In this document: positions 1-5,943 of the stretch, one piece after another
How positions within the stretch are numbered: the stretch's first letter is position 1
Layout of the letters: every line of letters begins with the position of its first letter
Assembly (NCBI GenBank): GCA_002011685.1
Contig: MTOL01000091.1
Location: 86 to 6,842 of the forward strand
Reading direction: 5' to 3'
Origin: Deferribacteres bacterium JdFR-76
Lineage (GTDB): Bacteria; Zhuqueibacterota; JdFR-76
Length of the DNA stretch: 6,757 nt
Position numbers and translations under genes: made by a program
Notes under the pieces: model-generated
What the model was told of the DNA's origin: nothing
Database searches by the model: none
What the model saw: the letters and a program-made list of their open reading frames with translations, nothing else

Positions 1-2
1 GA

Positions 3-74
3 GCCGGCGCACTATTGCGCCGCTTTTTCGAAAAATATCCGTTGCGCGAAGAAAAACTGGCAGCAAAAAAGTGA
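3..74 (+). CDS. mrdA: C-terminal end of probable penicillin-binding protein 2 (partial)
   Basis: The frame is open from the window edge and gives the last 23 codons of an upstream gene, reading AGALLRRFFEKYPLREE and ending in a lysine-rich tail before TGA at 72-74. Seen: its stop overlaps the GTG start of rodA by four bases (GTGA), the usual sign of translational coupling. Known: in many bacteria the gene just before rodA is mrdA, encoding the class B transpeptidase PBP2, and PBP2 proteins often end in a helix followed by a basic tail. The identity rests on context and this short tail. No catalytic motif lies in the window, so it could be another mre/mrd cluster gene. Confidence 0.55.
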   Translation, partial: AGALLRRFFEKYPLREEKLAAKK

Positions 75-1306
75 TTCGAACCGGCAAAAAATTTGGACTT
101 GAAGTTTGGGACCTTGGCCTGATCCTGTGCATGATTCTTCTAATCGGTGTGGGATTGCTGAGTATCTACAGTGTGAGCCAGGCCCAGGCGGGAACCTCTT
201 TTGGCAGCAACTTTCTAAAGCAGGTGTACTGGTTTTTTCTTGGTATTGTGCTGTTTCTGGTGGCTTTCAGCATACATCCCAGGTACCTGGAAGCTTTTGC
301 ATATCCGGTATACGGGCTGGCCATTCTTTCGTTGCTGGCGGTGTTGGTGATCGGGAAAACCGGAGGCGGCGCTGCCCGGTGGATTAGTTTTGGCGGAATC
401 CGTTTTCAGCCGTCGGAATGGGCCAAACTGGCCACTGTTCTGGCACTGGCTAAGTTTCTTTCCGATCACCACGATACCGTCAATCAAACCCGGAATCTTC
501 TGCTGGCAGCAGTGATTGGCGTGCTGCCCATGTTGCTGGTGGCCAAACAGCCGGATCTGGGAACGGCACTGGTTTTTGCCGCTATTTTGCCTGCGGTTCT
601 TTACTGGGGAGGGGTAAAACTTGAAACCCTGATCCTGGCTGTTCTGCCTTTTGCAACGGCCGTGGCTTCGTTCAATGTGTGGACCTTTTTTGGGGTAATG
701 GCTATTTTGGTTGGAATTCTGATTTATGCTCGGAAGCCCCCTCTGGTTTCCGGACTGCTGCTGGGCGTCAATATCGCCGTGGGGATCTTTACGCCTTATC
801 TGTGGCAGGCCCTGCACCCCTACCAGCAAAAGCGGGTTCTAGCCTTTTTGGGGTTGGTGCAGGACCCGCGGGGAATCAGCTACCAGGTTATTCAGTCAAA
901 AGTGGCCATCGGCTCCGGTGGGCTGTGGGGAAAAGGGTTCCTGCACGGAACACAGACACAACTCCGCTTCCTGCCGGAACAGCATACCGACTTCATTTTT
1001 TCGGTGATTGGGGAAGAATTTGGTTTCGTTGGGGGGATGGTGATTCTTCTGCTGTTTAGCTATCTTCTGATGCGCGGGGTACGGATTGCCGCATCAGCCA
1101 AAAACCGGTTCTACGGATTGGTGGCAATCGGAATCGTTTCGATCTTCTTTTATCATTATTTTGTGAACCTGGGGATGGCAATGGGGATTATGCCGGTAAC
1201 GGGATTGCCGTTACCCTTTGTGAGTTACGGGGGCACGTTTCTCACTGTTTCCATGGCCTCTGTGGGGCTGCTGGTTGGAATTTCCCGCCGGAAACATGAG
1301 TACTGA
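71..1306 (+). CDS. rodA: RodA, SEDS peptidoglycan glycosyltransferase (rod shape)
   Basis: Inner-membrane SEDS protein that polymerises lipid II into glycan strands during side-wall growth, together with PBP2. The 411 residues give about ten hydrophobic segments, normal for RodA/FtsW/SpoVE. Signature blocks visible in order are: GAARW-type motif with R103-W104 followed by QPSE (113-116); KQPDLGTAL (159-167); the large periplasmic loop with Y271-Q272 and AIGSGG (279-284), GKG and GTQ; PEQHTDFIF (302-310), whose D307 matches the essential aspartate of the family; GEE (314-316); and NLGMAMGIMPVTGLPLPF with SYGGT (366-389). The start is GTG at 71, chosen because it overlaps the upstream stop; the first ATG would begin only at codon 21, inside the first membrane segment. 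RodA is preferred over FtsW because of the probable upstream mrdA. No strong Shine-Dalgarno is seen, so coupling to the upstream gene probably drives translation. Confidence 0.95.
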   Translation: MIRTGKKFGLEVWDLGLILCMILLIGVGLLSIYSVSQAQAGTSFGSNFLKQVYWFFLGIVLFLVAFSIHPRYLEAFAYPVYGLAILSLLAVLVIGKTGGGAARWISFGGIRFQPSEWAKLATVLALAKFLSDHHDTVNQTRNLLLAAVIGVLPMLLVAKQPDLGTALVFAAILPAVLYWGGVKLETLILAVLPFATAVASFNVWTFFGVMAILVGILIYARKPPLVSGLLLGVNIAVGIFTPYLWQALHPYQQKRVLAFLGLVQDPRGISYQVIQSKVAIGSGGLWGKGFLHGTQTQLRFLPEQHTDFIFSVIGEEFGFVGGMVILLLFSYLLMRGVRIAASAKNRFYGLVAIGIVSIFFYHYFVNLGMAMGIMPVTGLPLPFVSYGGTFLTVSMASVGLLVGISRRKHEY

Positions 1307-1333
1307 AACGGAATGGCTCCAGGATCGTATCTT

Positions 1334-1387
1334 CTTGATTTTTAATGAAGATCAACCCTTTCCGGCCAAAAAGAACTTGATTTTTAA
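1334..1387 (+). repeat. 12-bp direct repeat CTTGATTTTTAA, two copies 42 bp apart
   Basis: CTTGATTTTTAA occurs exactly at 1334-1345 and 1376-1387. The start-to-start distance of 42 bp is close to four turns of B-DNA, which would put both copies on the same face of the helix. The core TTGATTTT recurs as an inverted pair at 1510-1532. The repeat could be an operator for an unknown regulator, or chance in AT-rich DNA. Confidence 0.5.
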
Positions 1388-1457
1388 GCAGAGCTTTATT
1401 AATTAAATTATGATCCGGAGTTTCGCAGGGAAGCGTTTGATATCGATCGGATTCGGA

Positions 1458-1556
1458 AATGAGATTCCGCTCTTGTCCTGCCGTTTTGGGAGATTTTTTT
1501 ATTTTTAGCAAAATCAAGAACGGATTGATTTTGGGAGGGAAACAATGAGATTCCGC
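1458..1556 (+). repeat. 13-bp direct repeat AATGAGATTCCGC spanning the lipoprotein start
   Basis: AATGAGATTCCGC is found at 1458-1470 and again at 1544-1556, where it holds the start codon of the lipoprotein gene. Both copies therefore encode MRFR, and the next codon (TCT or AGC) gives serine in both. The first copy opens a 29-codon frame ending in TGA at 1546-1548, inside the ATGA overlap with the real gene. This may be a remnant of a small duplication or a leader peptide. Confidence 0.5.
1509..1533 (+). promoter_or_regulatory. Perfect 9-bp hairpin touching the lipoprotein gene's ribosome binding site
   Basis: CAAAATCAA at 1509-1517 is the exact reverse complement of TTGATTTTG at 1525-1533, with a 7-base loop GAACGGA. 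The last G of the right arm is the first G of the Shine-Dalgarno GGGAGGG (1533-1539). In mRNA this weak A/U-rich stem could limit or tune ribosome access; in DNA it could be a protein-binding palindrome, since the same TTGATTTT core appears twice more upstream. It is not a typical terminator, because no T-run follows. Confidence 0.45.
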
Positions 1557-2369
1557 AGCGTAGGATTTTTTGTTCTGGGTACGGGGATGGTGTTTTTCCT
1601 AGCGGGATGTGCTGCAACCAGGCCGGAGCCGGAAGTAGCCGCCAAGCAGGAGGAACGGCAAAAGGTAGACCAGATTCTTCAGGAGGAGAAAAAGCAGAAG
1701 GAACAGCAGCGAAAGGACGAGGCGGAAGTGCTACGACTCCTGGGAATTGAGCCAGAACAGGAAAAAACGGGCGCCGGTACGGAGGAGAAAAAGCAAGCTC
1801 TGGCATCCCAGGCTGCCAATCTGGAACGGGAACTCCGGCAGAAAGAGGCCGAAATTGAGCGGCTCAAGAGAGAACTGGAACAGCGTGACCAGAAGGTTGC
1901 GGAACTGGAAAGTGTGCTGAATGATCTGAAATCGGCGCCGGAGCAACCAGCGGTGGCAACCGAAAGCAGTGGGACCGGGACAGCTGGCCCGATTTCTCTG
2001 GAAGAATACAAGCGGCGGTATCAGGCAGCGCTGGCGGAGTACCGTTCGCGCAATTATAATACAGCCATTCGCATGTTTGAAGAACTGCTGCGAATTGATA
2101 GCAACAATTCCTACTCCGATAACGCTCAGTACTGGATTGGTGAATGCTATTATGGGCTTGGCATGTACGAGCGGGCCCTGGTGGAATTTGAAAAGGTTTT
2201 CGCCTTTGTGAATTCGAACAAAGAGGACGACGCTCAGCTGAAAATTGCCCTCTGTTACAAAAATCTGAACCGGCCCGAACAGGCAAAAGAAGCGCTGCAG
2301 CGGCTGATCATGAAGTATCCCAAGAGCGAATATATTCCCATAGCCCGGAAACTCTTGAATCAGCTCTGA
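1545..2369 (+). CDS. CpoB/YbgF-like lipoprotein with coiled coil and TPR repeats
   Basis: Probable outer-membrane-anchored periplasmic lipoprotein of 274 residues. Residues 1-21 form a lipoprotein signal peptide with lipobox LAGC and lipidation at C22. A highly charged region at about 33-130, rich in E, K, Q and R with heptad-like spacing, predicts a coiled coil; a short S/T/G/P linker follows (about 131-150). The C-terminus has three TPR-type repeats at about 155-187, 192-224 and 229-262, with typical patterns such as YNTAIRMFEELL, AQYWIGECYYGLG and KYPKSEY. This order (coiled coil, linker, TPRs) is that of CpoB/YbgF, which in E. coli links the Tol-Pal machine to peptidoglycan synthesis. No tol or pal gene is in the window, and E. 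coli CpoB is not a lipoprotein, so the name is by architecture. The start is supported by GGGAGGG at 1533-1539 and the signal peptide. A BamD-like or other TPR lipoprotein is possible. Confidence 0.82.
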   Translation: MRFRSVGFFVLGTGMVFFLAGCAATRPEPEVAAKQEERQKVDQILQEEKKQKEQQRKDEAEVLRLLGIEPEQEKTGAGTEEKKQALASQAANLERELRQKEAEIERLKRELEQRDQKVAELESVLNDLKSAPEQPAVATESSGTGTAGPISLEEYKRRYQAALAEYRSRNYNTAIRMFEELLRIDSNNSYSDNAQYWIGECYYGLGMYERALVEFEKVFAFVNSNKEDDAQLKIALCYKNLNRPEQAKEALQRLIMKYPKSEYIPIARKLLNQL

Positions 2370-2393
2370 CAAACCCTTAATCCGAAAGAATCC

Positions 2394-3398
2394 ATGCCGC
2401 AATTACGCAAAGATCCCGTCATCGGACGGTGGGTCATTATTTCGGCTGAGAGGGGCAAACGTCCCTCTGATTTTATTGTGGAGCCCGAAAGGAAGAGAGG
2501 GGGGTTCTGTCCTTTTTGCGAGGGAAATGAGGACCGCACGCCACCGGAGGTACTGGCCTACCGTGACCCCGGGACTGCTCCCAATTCGCCGGGATGGCGA
2601 ATCCGGGTGGTGCCCAACAAATACCCGGCACTCCGGATCGAAGGCGAGCTGAACCGGCGGGGAGATGGCGTATACGACTATATGAACGGTGTTGGCGCTC
2701 ATGAGGTTATCATCGAAACGCCCCAACACGGACTGGATTTGTTTGATTTGGGTGTGGAACAGATAGAGGATGTCTGGTGGGCCATCCGCGACCGGATTTT
2801 GGATCTGAAAAAGGATGTCCGCTTCAAGTATATTCTGGTATTTAAAAACCATGGAGCGGCGGCGGGCGCCTCTCTTGAACACACTCACTCCCAGTTGATT
2901 GCCATGCCCATTATCCCGAAGCGCGTCATGGAAGAGCTGGACGGATACCAGAAGTATTACAGCTACAAAGAGCGTTGTATTTTTTGCGATATCATCCGGC
3001 AGGAAAAAGAATCAGGAAAACGGGTGGTTCTCGAAAACGACCGGTTTATCGCATTTGAGCCGTTTGCACCAAGGTTTCCGTTTGAAACCTGGGTTCTACC
3101 CAAAAAGCATGTGCTTCATTTTGAAGATTCCCAAAAGGTGGATTATGCCGATCTGGCGGCGATTATGAAGGAAACCCTGCGGCGGATCAACCTGGCACTT
3201 TCGCATCCGCCCTATAATTTTATTATTCATACGGCACCGCTGGTGCACGACGAGTACCTGGACTTTCACTGGCACATTGAGATCATCCCCAAACTAACAA
3301 AGGTAGCGGGATTTGAATGGGGCAGCGGGTTTTATATCAATCCCACGCCGCCGGAGGACGCCGCGCAATTTCTGAAAGAGATCGAACCGGAATCGTGA
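2394..3398 (+). CDS. galT: GalT-family hexose-1-phosphate nucleotidylyltransferase
   Basis: Member of the GalT branch of the HIT superfamily, 334 residues, close to the usual 330-350. It probably moves a nucleotidyl group between a sugar nucleotide and a sugar-1-phosphate, classically UDP-glucose plus galactose 1-phosphate in the Leloir pathway. Seen: the N-terminal DPVIGRWVIISAERGKRP block; C39-P-F-C42 with H112 and H163, matching the structural zinc ligands of E. coli GalT; H163-T-H165-S-Q167, where H165 corresponds to the nucleophilic histidine; a second CxxC pair, C195 and C198, opening the second HIT-like half; and H279, H292 and H294 near the end, corresponding to the second metal site. 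The gene starts 24 bp after the lipoprotein gene with only a weak ribosome site (GAAAGAA) and ends 19 bp before glgA. The HTHSQ version and the glgA neighbour leave open an ADP-glucose phosphorylase role, as in the Arabidopsis homologue At5g18200. Confidence 0.88.
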   Translation: MPQLRKDPVIGRWVIISAERGKRPSDFIVEPERKRGGFCPFCEGNEDRTPPEVLAYRDPGTAPNSPGWRIRVVPNKYPALRIEGELNRRGDGVYDYMNGVGAHEVIIETPQHGLDLFDLGVEQIEDVWWAIRDRILDLKKDVRFKYILVFKNHGAAAGASLEHTHSQLIAMPIIPKRVMEELDGYQKYYSYKERCIFCDIIRQEKESGKRVVLENDRFIAFEPFAPRFPFETWVLPKKHVLHFEDSQKVDYADLAAIMKETLRRINLALSHPPYNFIIHTAPLVHDEYLDFHWHIEIIPKLTKVAGFEWGSGFYINPTPPEDAAQFLKEIEPES

Positions 3399-3417
3399 AT
3401 AAAATTGGGATATTGCC

Positions 3418-4902
3418 ATGGCATCTCCACTGAATATCCTGTTTGCAGTTTCTGAGGCAGTCCCATATGCGAAGACGGGAGGGCTGGCCGATGTGGCCTT
3501 TTCGCTTACCCATGCCATTAAGGAATACGGCCATGAAATCCGCATGATTCTGCCCAAATACGGCATGATCCGTGACCGGCAGTACACCCTCCGCGATGTG
3601 ATACGACTTCGGGATCTGGAGGTGCCGCTGGGAGATCAGAAAGTCCTGGTGAATGTGAAATCGGCATTTTATCCGGGGTCCAAAATTCAGGTTTATTTTG
3701 TGGACTATCCCCCGTATTTCGGACGGCCAGGTCTGTATGTCGATCCAAAAACAGGAAAGGATTACGAAGACAATGCCGAACGTTTCGCCCTCTTTTGCCA
3801 TACGGCTTTTGCCGTGCTGGAACGGCTTCACTGGTATCCGGACGTGATCCACTGCAACGACTGGCAAACGGCTTTGATTCCGCCTTTGCTGAAAGAGGTG
3901 TACGGGAAGGAAGGCCCGCTTGCGAAAACAAAAACCCTGCTCACGGTCCATAATTTTGCCTACCAGGGAGTTTTCCCCAAAGAGAAATTCCGTTATACCG
4001 GCCTGCCCGCGCATTTTGCGGAAGAGGACGGAGCGGCCGCCTATTATGGAAAAATCAGCTACCTGAAGGCTGGGCTGGAGTATGCCGATGTCATCACCAC
4101 GGTAAGCCCAACCTATGCCCGCCAGGCCCAGGAAGATCCCGAAATCGGTGCAGGGATGCAGGAAATTCTGAGGCGGCGCGCGCAGGATTTTTACGGCATT
4201 CTGAACGGGGTGGATTACTCTACCTGGGACCCGTCCTCCGATAAGGAAATTCCGGTCAATTATACGTTCCGTTCCATTGACCGGAAAATGGAGAATAAAA
4301 AGTTTCTGCTGGAATTCTGCAACATGCCATTTGAGCCGGAAATCCCGTTTGTGGGTACTATCTCACGGCTGGTGGTTCAGAAGGGATTCGATATTTTGCT
4401 TGAGGCGCTACCGGTAATCCTGGAAAAAGATTTGCGCTATATCATCCTTGGAGTTGGGGATAAGGAGATCGAGAAGAAGCTGAAATCGCTACAGCAGCGG
4501 TTTCCGGAAAAATTGTTTGTTCACATTGGCTTTGATGAGCGCCTTGCTCATCTGATTGAAGCGGGATGTGATCTGTTTCTCATGCCATCCCGGTACGAGC
4601 CGTGTGGGTTGAACCAGCTGTACAGCTTGCGGTACGGTACCATTCCCATTGTGCGCGGTACCGGAGGTCTGCTGGATACGGTGGTAGATGTGGATGAAAA
4701 CCCGCAAAAAGGAACGGGATTTGTGTTTAAAAAGTACGATGCAAAGGAGCTGGTTCAAACGGTTGAGCGTGCATTAAAATGGTATCAAGACCGGGCTTCA
4801 TGGAGGAAACTGGTCGTCAGGGCCATGAAACAGGATTTTTCATGGAAGAATTCGGCAAAAGAATACATCCGGCTGTACCAGCAACTGGCCAAAATGAAAT
4901 AG
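3418..4902 (+). CDS. glgA: Glycogen synthase (ADP-glucose-type, GT5)
   Basis: Cytoplasmic GT-B fold enzyme that adds glucose from ADP-glucose to the non-reducing end of an alpha-1,4-glucan. The 494 residues are typical of bacterial GlgA. Motifs in order: K19-T-G-G-L, the conserved ADP-glucose-binding lysine motif; HCNDWQ (145-150); TVHNFAYQG (176-184), whose H178 corresponds to the active-site histidine; NGVDYSTWDP (263-272); SRLVVQKG (316-323), with R317 and K322 as the conserved nucleotide-phosphate contacts; PSRYEPCGLNQL (390-401) with catalytic E394; and GTGGLLDTV (414-422). The start at 3418 is supported by GGGA at 3407-3410 and gives the usual N-terminus (NILFAVSEAVP). It follows galT by 19 bp, so the two are very likely co-transcribed. 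No branching enzyme, phosphorylase or ADP-glucose pyrophosphorylase gene is in the window. Confidence 0.96.
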   Translation: MASPLNILFAVSEAVPYAKTGGLADVAFSLTHAIKEYGHEIRMILPKYGMIRDRQYTLRDVIRLRDLEVPLGDQKVLVNVKSAFYPGSKIQVYFVDYPPYFGRPGLYVDPKTGKDYEDNAERFALFCHTAFAVLERLHWYPDVIHCNDWQTALIPPLLKEVYGKEGPLAKTKTLLTVHNFAYQGVFPKEKFRYTGLPAHFAEEDGAAAYYGKISYLKAGLEYADVITTVSPTYARQAQEDPEIGAGMQEILRRRAQDFYGILNGVDYSTWDPSSDKEIPVNYTFRSIDRKMENKKFLLEFCNMPFEPEIPFVGTISRLVVQKGFDILLEALPVILEKDLRYIILGVGDKEIEKKLKSLQQRFPEKLFVHIGFDERLAHLIEAGCDLFLMPSRYEPCGLNQLYSLRYGTIPIVRGTGGLLDTVVDVDENPQKGTGFVFKKYDAKELVQTVERALKWYQDRASWRKLVVRAMKQDFSWKNSAKEYIRLYQQLAKMK

Positions 4903-4906
4903 TCTC

Positions 4907-4923
4907 TGTTCCTTTTTGGAACA
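4907..4923 (+). terminator. Possible weak terminator hairpin after glgA
   Basis: TGTTCC at 4907-4912 pairs exactly with GGAACA at 4918-4923 around a TTTTT loop, starting five bases after the glgA stop. The six-pair stem is in the right place to end the lipoprotein-galT-glgA transcript, but no T-run follows, so intrinsic termination would be poor. It could instead be a processing or 3'-end stabilising hairpin, or chance. Confidence 0.25.
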
Positions 4924-5149
4924 CTGTCCGGCATTCCCCACAGGCTGTTGCCAATCCTTCCTGGTCCGGAGTTCCGTTTCGGAGAAGTGCTGGGATGATA
5001 TCCCTTTCAGGGGATGGTGTGTCTATGTAACATCAGTTTGTTCAATAGGTTAGCAAATTGACTGTACTGCAGATTGGCCGTGGAAAAAATCTGCTGGGGC
5101 AGTTATGGACCTGACCGGTTCAAAAATGAGGTTTGAAAGGACAAAAAGC
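4924..5149. promoter_or_regulatory. Upstream control region of the polysaccharide operon with two inverted repeats
   Basis: Noncoding stretch ahead of the sigma-54-type promoter. Two perfect inverted repeats stand out: GCAGATT (5069-5075) with AATCTGC (5088-5094) around 12 bases, and TTCAAA (5119-5124) with TTTGAA (5132-5137) around 7 bases. Relative to a start predicted near 5177 they centre at about -95 and -49. Enhancer-binding activators of sigma-54 RNA polymerase commonly bind palindromes roughly 80-150 bp upstream, so the first is the better candidate. The left part, 4924-5060, shows nothing I can assign. No riboswitch consensus was recognised. Confidence 0.35.
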
Positions 5150-5166
5150 CTGGCACGCTATTTGTA
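5150..5166 (+). promoter_or_regulatory. Sigma-54 (-24/-12) promoter
   Basis: The 17-mer CTGGCACGCTATTTGTA compares with the RpoN consensus YTGGCACGrNNNTTGCW. The whole -24 block (CTGGCACG) matches, TTG of the -12 block is present, and the deviations are C for the purine at 5158 and T for C at 5165. The GG and G(C/T) dinucleotides are separated by exactly ten bases, as required. Transcription would begin near 5177, giving a leader of about 35 bases with the ribosome site AAAAGGAG (5196-5203) before the ATG at 5212. Location, orientation and spacing all fit a promoter for the downstream operon. The changed -12 base lowers certainty, since the GC there is highly conserved. Confidence 0.65.
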
Positions 5167-5211
5167 ATGTCTGGATGGCTGCAATAGGGTGCAGGAAAAG
5201 GAGCATTTTGT

Positions 5212-5928
5212 ATGGAAGGAATTCAGATATTTGACCGGCTGGTAGGTTACAACAAAGACATTGTTTATCTGAAAATCAACGGATTTGTGGATACGTCTAC
5301 CACCCCGGTGCTGATGCAGAAGCTGAAATCGCTAATTGATAAAGGCTATGTGCAGTTTATTGTGGACATGAGTGGAGTATCGTATGTGAGCAGCGCTGGC
5401 TGGGGAGCTTTTGTGGGAGAGATCAAAGAGATCCGGGAGGGGGGTGGAGATATTAAGCTGGTGGGTATGATTCCGGAAGTGTATGATGTGTTTGAAATGC
5501 TGGAGTTTCATAAAATTATGAACACATATGATTCTGTGGAAGAGGCGATGAACGATTTTGATATTGCCAGGGGATTTGACATAACAGATCCGCCGCCGTA
5601 TGCCCTTGAGGAGGGGCCGGTAGCGGAGAAGCCGGCAGAGACGGATGTTCAGGTTTTGCCCAAAATGGTCGAAACTAAAGAAAAAAGACAGCAATCCTTT
5701 CCTTTCGCGAAACGGCCGAAAATTGATCCGGCACATTTGCCATTGCCGGAGAAAATCAAACAGGTGATCATCGAAAAACCTTTTCTTGGTGTACTGGGGA
5801 TCAGGAGGGAGTTGCGGAAATCCAAATACGGCAATACAAAAGTTGGATTATTCCGGATATACCGGATTCTGCGGGAGTTAAATCTTGACACAAAAGACAA
5901 ACGTTACCGTTTCTATCGGTCCCGGTAA
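5212..5928 (+). CDS. STAS-domain (anti-anti-sigma-like) protein with basic winged-helix-like C-terminus
   Basis: 238-residue predicted cytoplasmic protein. Residues about 5-115 form a STAS domain of the SpoIIAA/RsbV type: the VDMSGVSYVSSAGWGAF block (51-67) matches the loop holding the phosphorylatable serine, with S61 in that place and S60 where SpoIIAA has aspartate. Such proteins usually switch partners with a serine kinase and a phosphatase. A proline- and glutamate-rich linker (about 122-175) leads to a strongly basic domain (about 176-238) whose pattern, PEKIKQVIIEKP, LGIRRELRKSKYG, GLFRIYRILRELNL, then KDKRYRFYRSR, suggests three helices plus a wing. It resembles the helix-turn-helix of some transposases and could bind nucleic acid; this is inference. 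A strong ribosome site AAAAGGAG lies eight bases before the ATG. It is the first gene behind the sigma-54-type promoter and sits 15 bp before the export gene, so a regulatory role in polysaccharide production is likely. Confidence 0.85.
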   Translation: MEGIQIFDRLVGYNKDIVYLKINGFVDTSTTPVLMQKLKSLIDKGYVQFIVDMSGVSYVSSAGWGAFVGEIKEIREGGGDIKLVGMIPEVYDVFEMLEFHKIMNTYDSVEEAMNDFDIARGFDITDPPPYALEEGPVAEKPAETDVQVLPKMVETKEKRQQSFPFAKRPKIDPAHLPLPEKIKQVIIEKPFLGVLGIRRELRKSKYGNTKVGLFRIYRILRELNLDTKDKRYRFYRSR

Positions 5929-5943
5929 AAAAAGGAGCCAACC

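Larger units (their letters stand above)
1307..1544. promoter_or_regulatory. Intergenic regulatory gap between rodA and the lipoprotein gene
   Basis: AT-rich 238-bp gap that probably holds the promoter of the lipoprotein-galT-glgA unit. No convincing sigma-70 promoter pair is visible. The best partial match is TTGATA at 1437-1442 with TGAGAT 17 bases later (only three of six at -10); TATGAT at 1409-1414 has no good -35 at the right distance. The gap has four copies of TTGATTTT (1335-1342, 1377-1384 and 1525-1532 on +, 1510-1517 on -), a 13-bp direct repeat of the downstream start codon region and a hairpin next to the ribosome binding site, listed separately. An inverted repeat ATCTTC / GAAGAT at 1329-1334 and 1347-1352 lies just after rodA but has a 12-base loop and no following T-run, so it is a poor terminator. 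Confidence 0.45.

Noticed and set aside
215..829. 204-codon - strand frame inside rodA
   Set aside because: It is the antisense shadow of a clear SEDS gene; its glutamine-, histidine- and proline-rich composition is typical of an antisense artefact.
3192..3208. CTGGCAC inside galT as a second sigma-54 promoter (also at 440-446 in rodA)
   Set aside because: Both lie within coding sequence and lack a TTGC-type -12 element at the required spacing.
3337..4014. 225-codon - strand frame across the galT end and the glgA start
   Set aside because: Antisense to two well-supported genes, with no recognised motif.
4990..5016. ATCCC / GGGAT hairpin (near 4999-5014) as a riboswitch or terminator
   Set aside because: The stem is only five pairs, there is no T-run, and no riboswitch consensus was recognised around it.
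4779..5030. 83-codon + strand frame overlapping the glgA end and running into the gap
   Set aside because: Its first half is a shifted reading of glgA, it has no recognisable domain, and no good ribosome site precedes its start.
5105..5167. 20-codon + strand frame before the STAS gene
   Set aside because: Too short, no good ribosome site, and it lies upstream of the predicted transcription start over the sigma-54 promoter itself.
5700..5928. Helix-turn-helix-like end of the STAS gene as a transposase remnant or gene fusion artefact
   Set aside because: The frame is continuous with the STAS domain, and there are no inverted repeats, target duplications or other transposase parts nearby.
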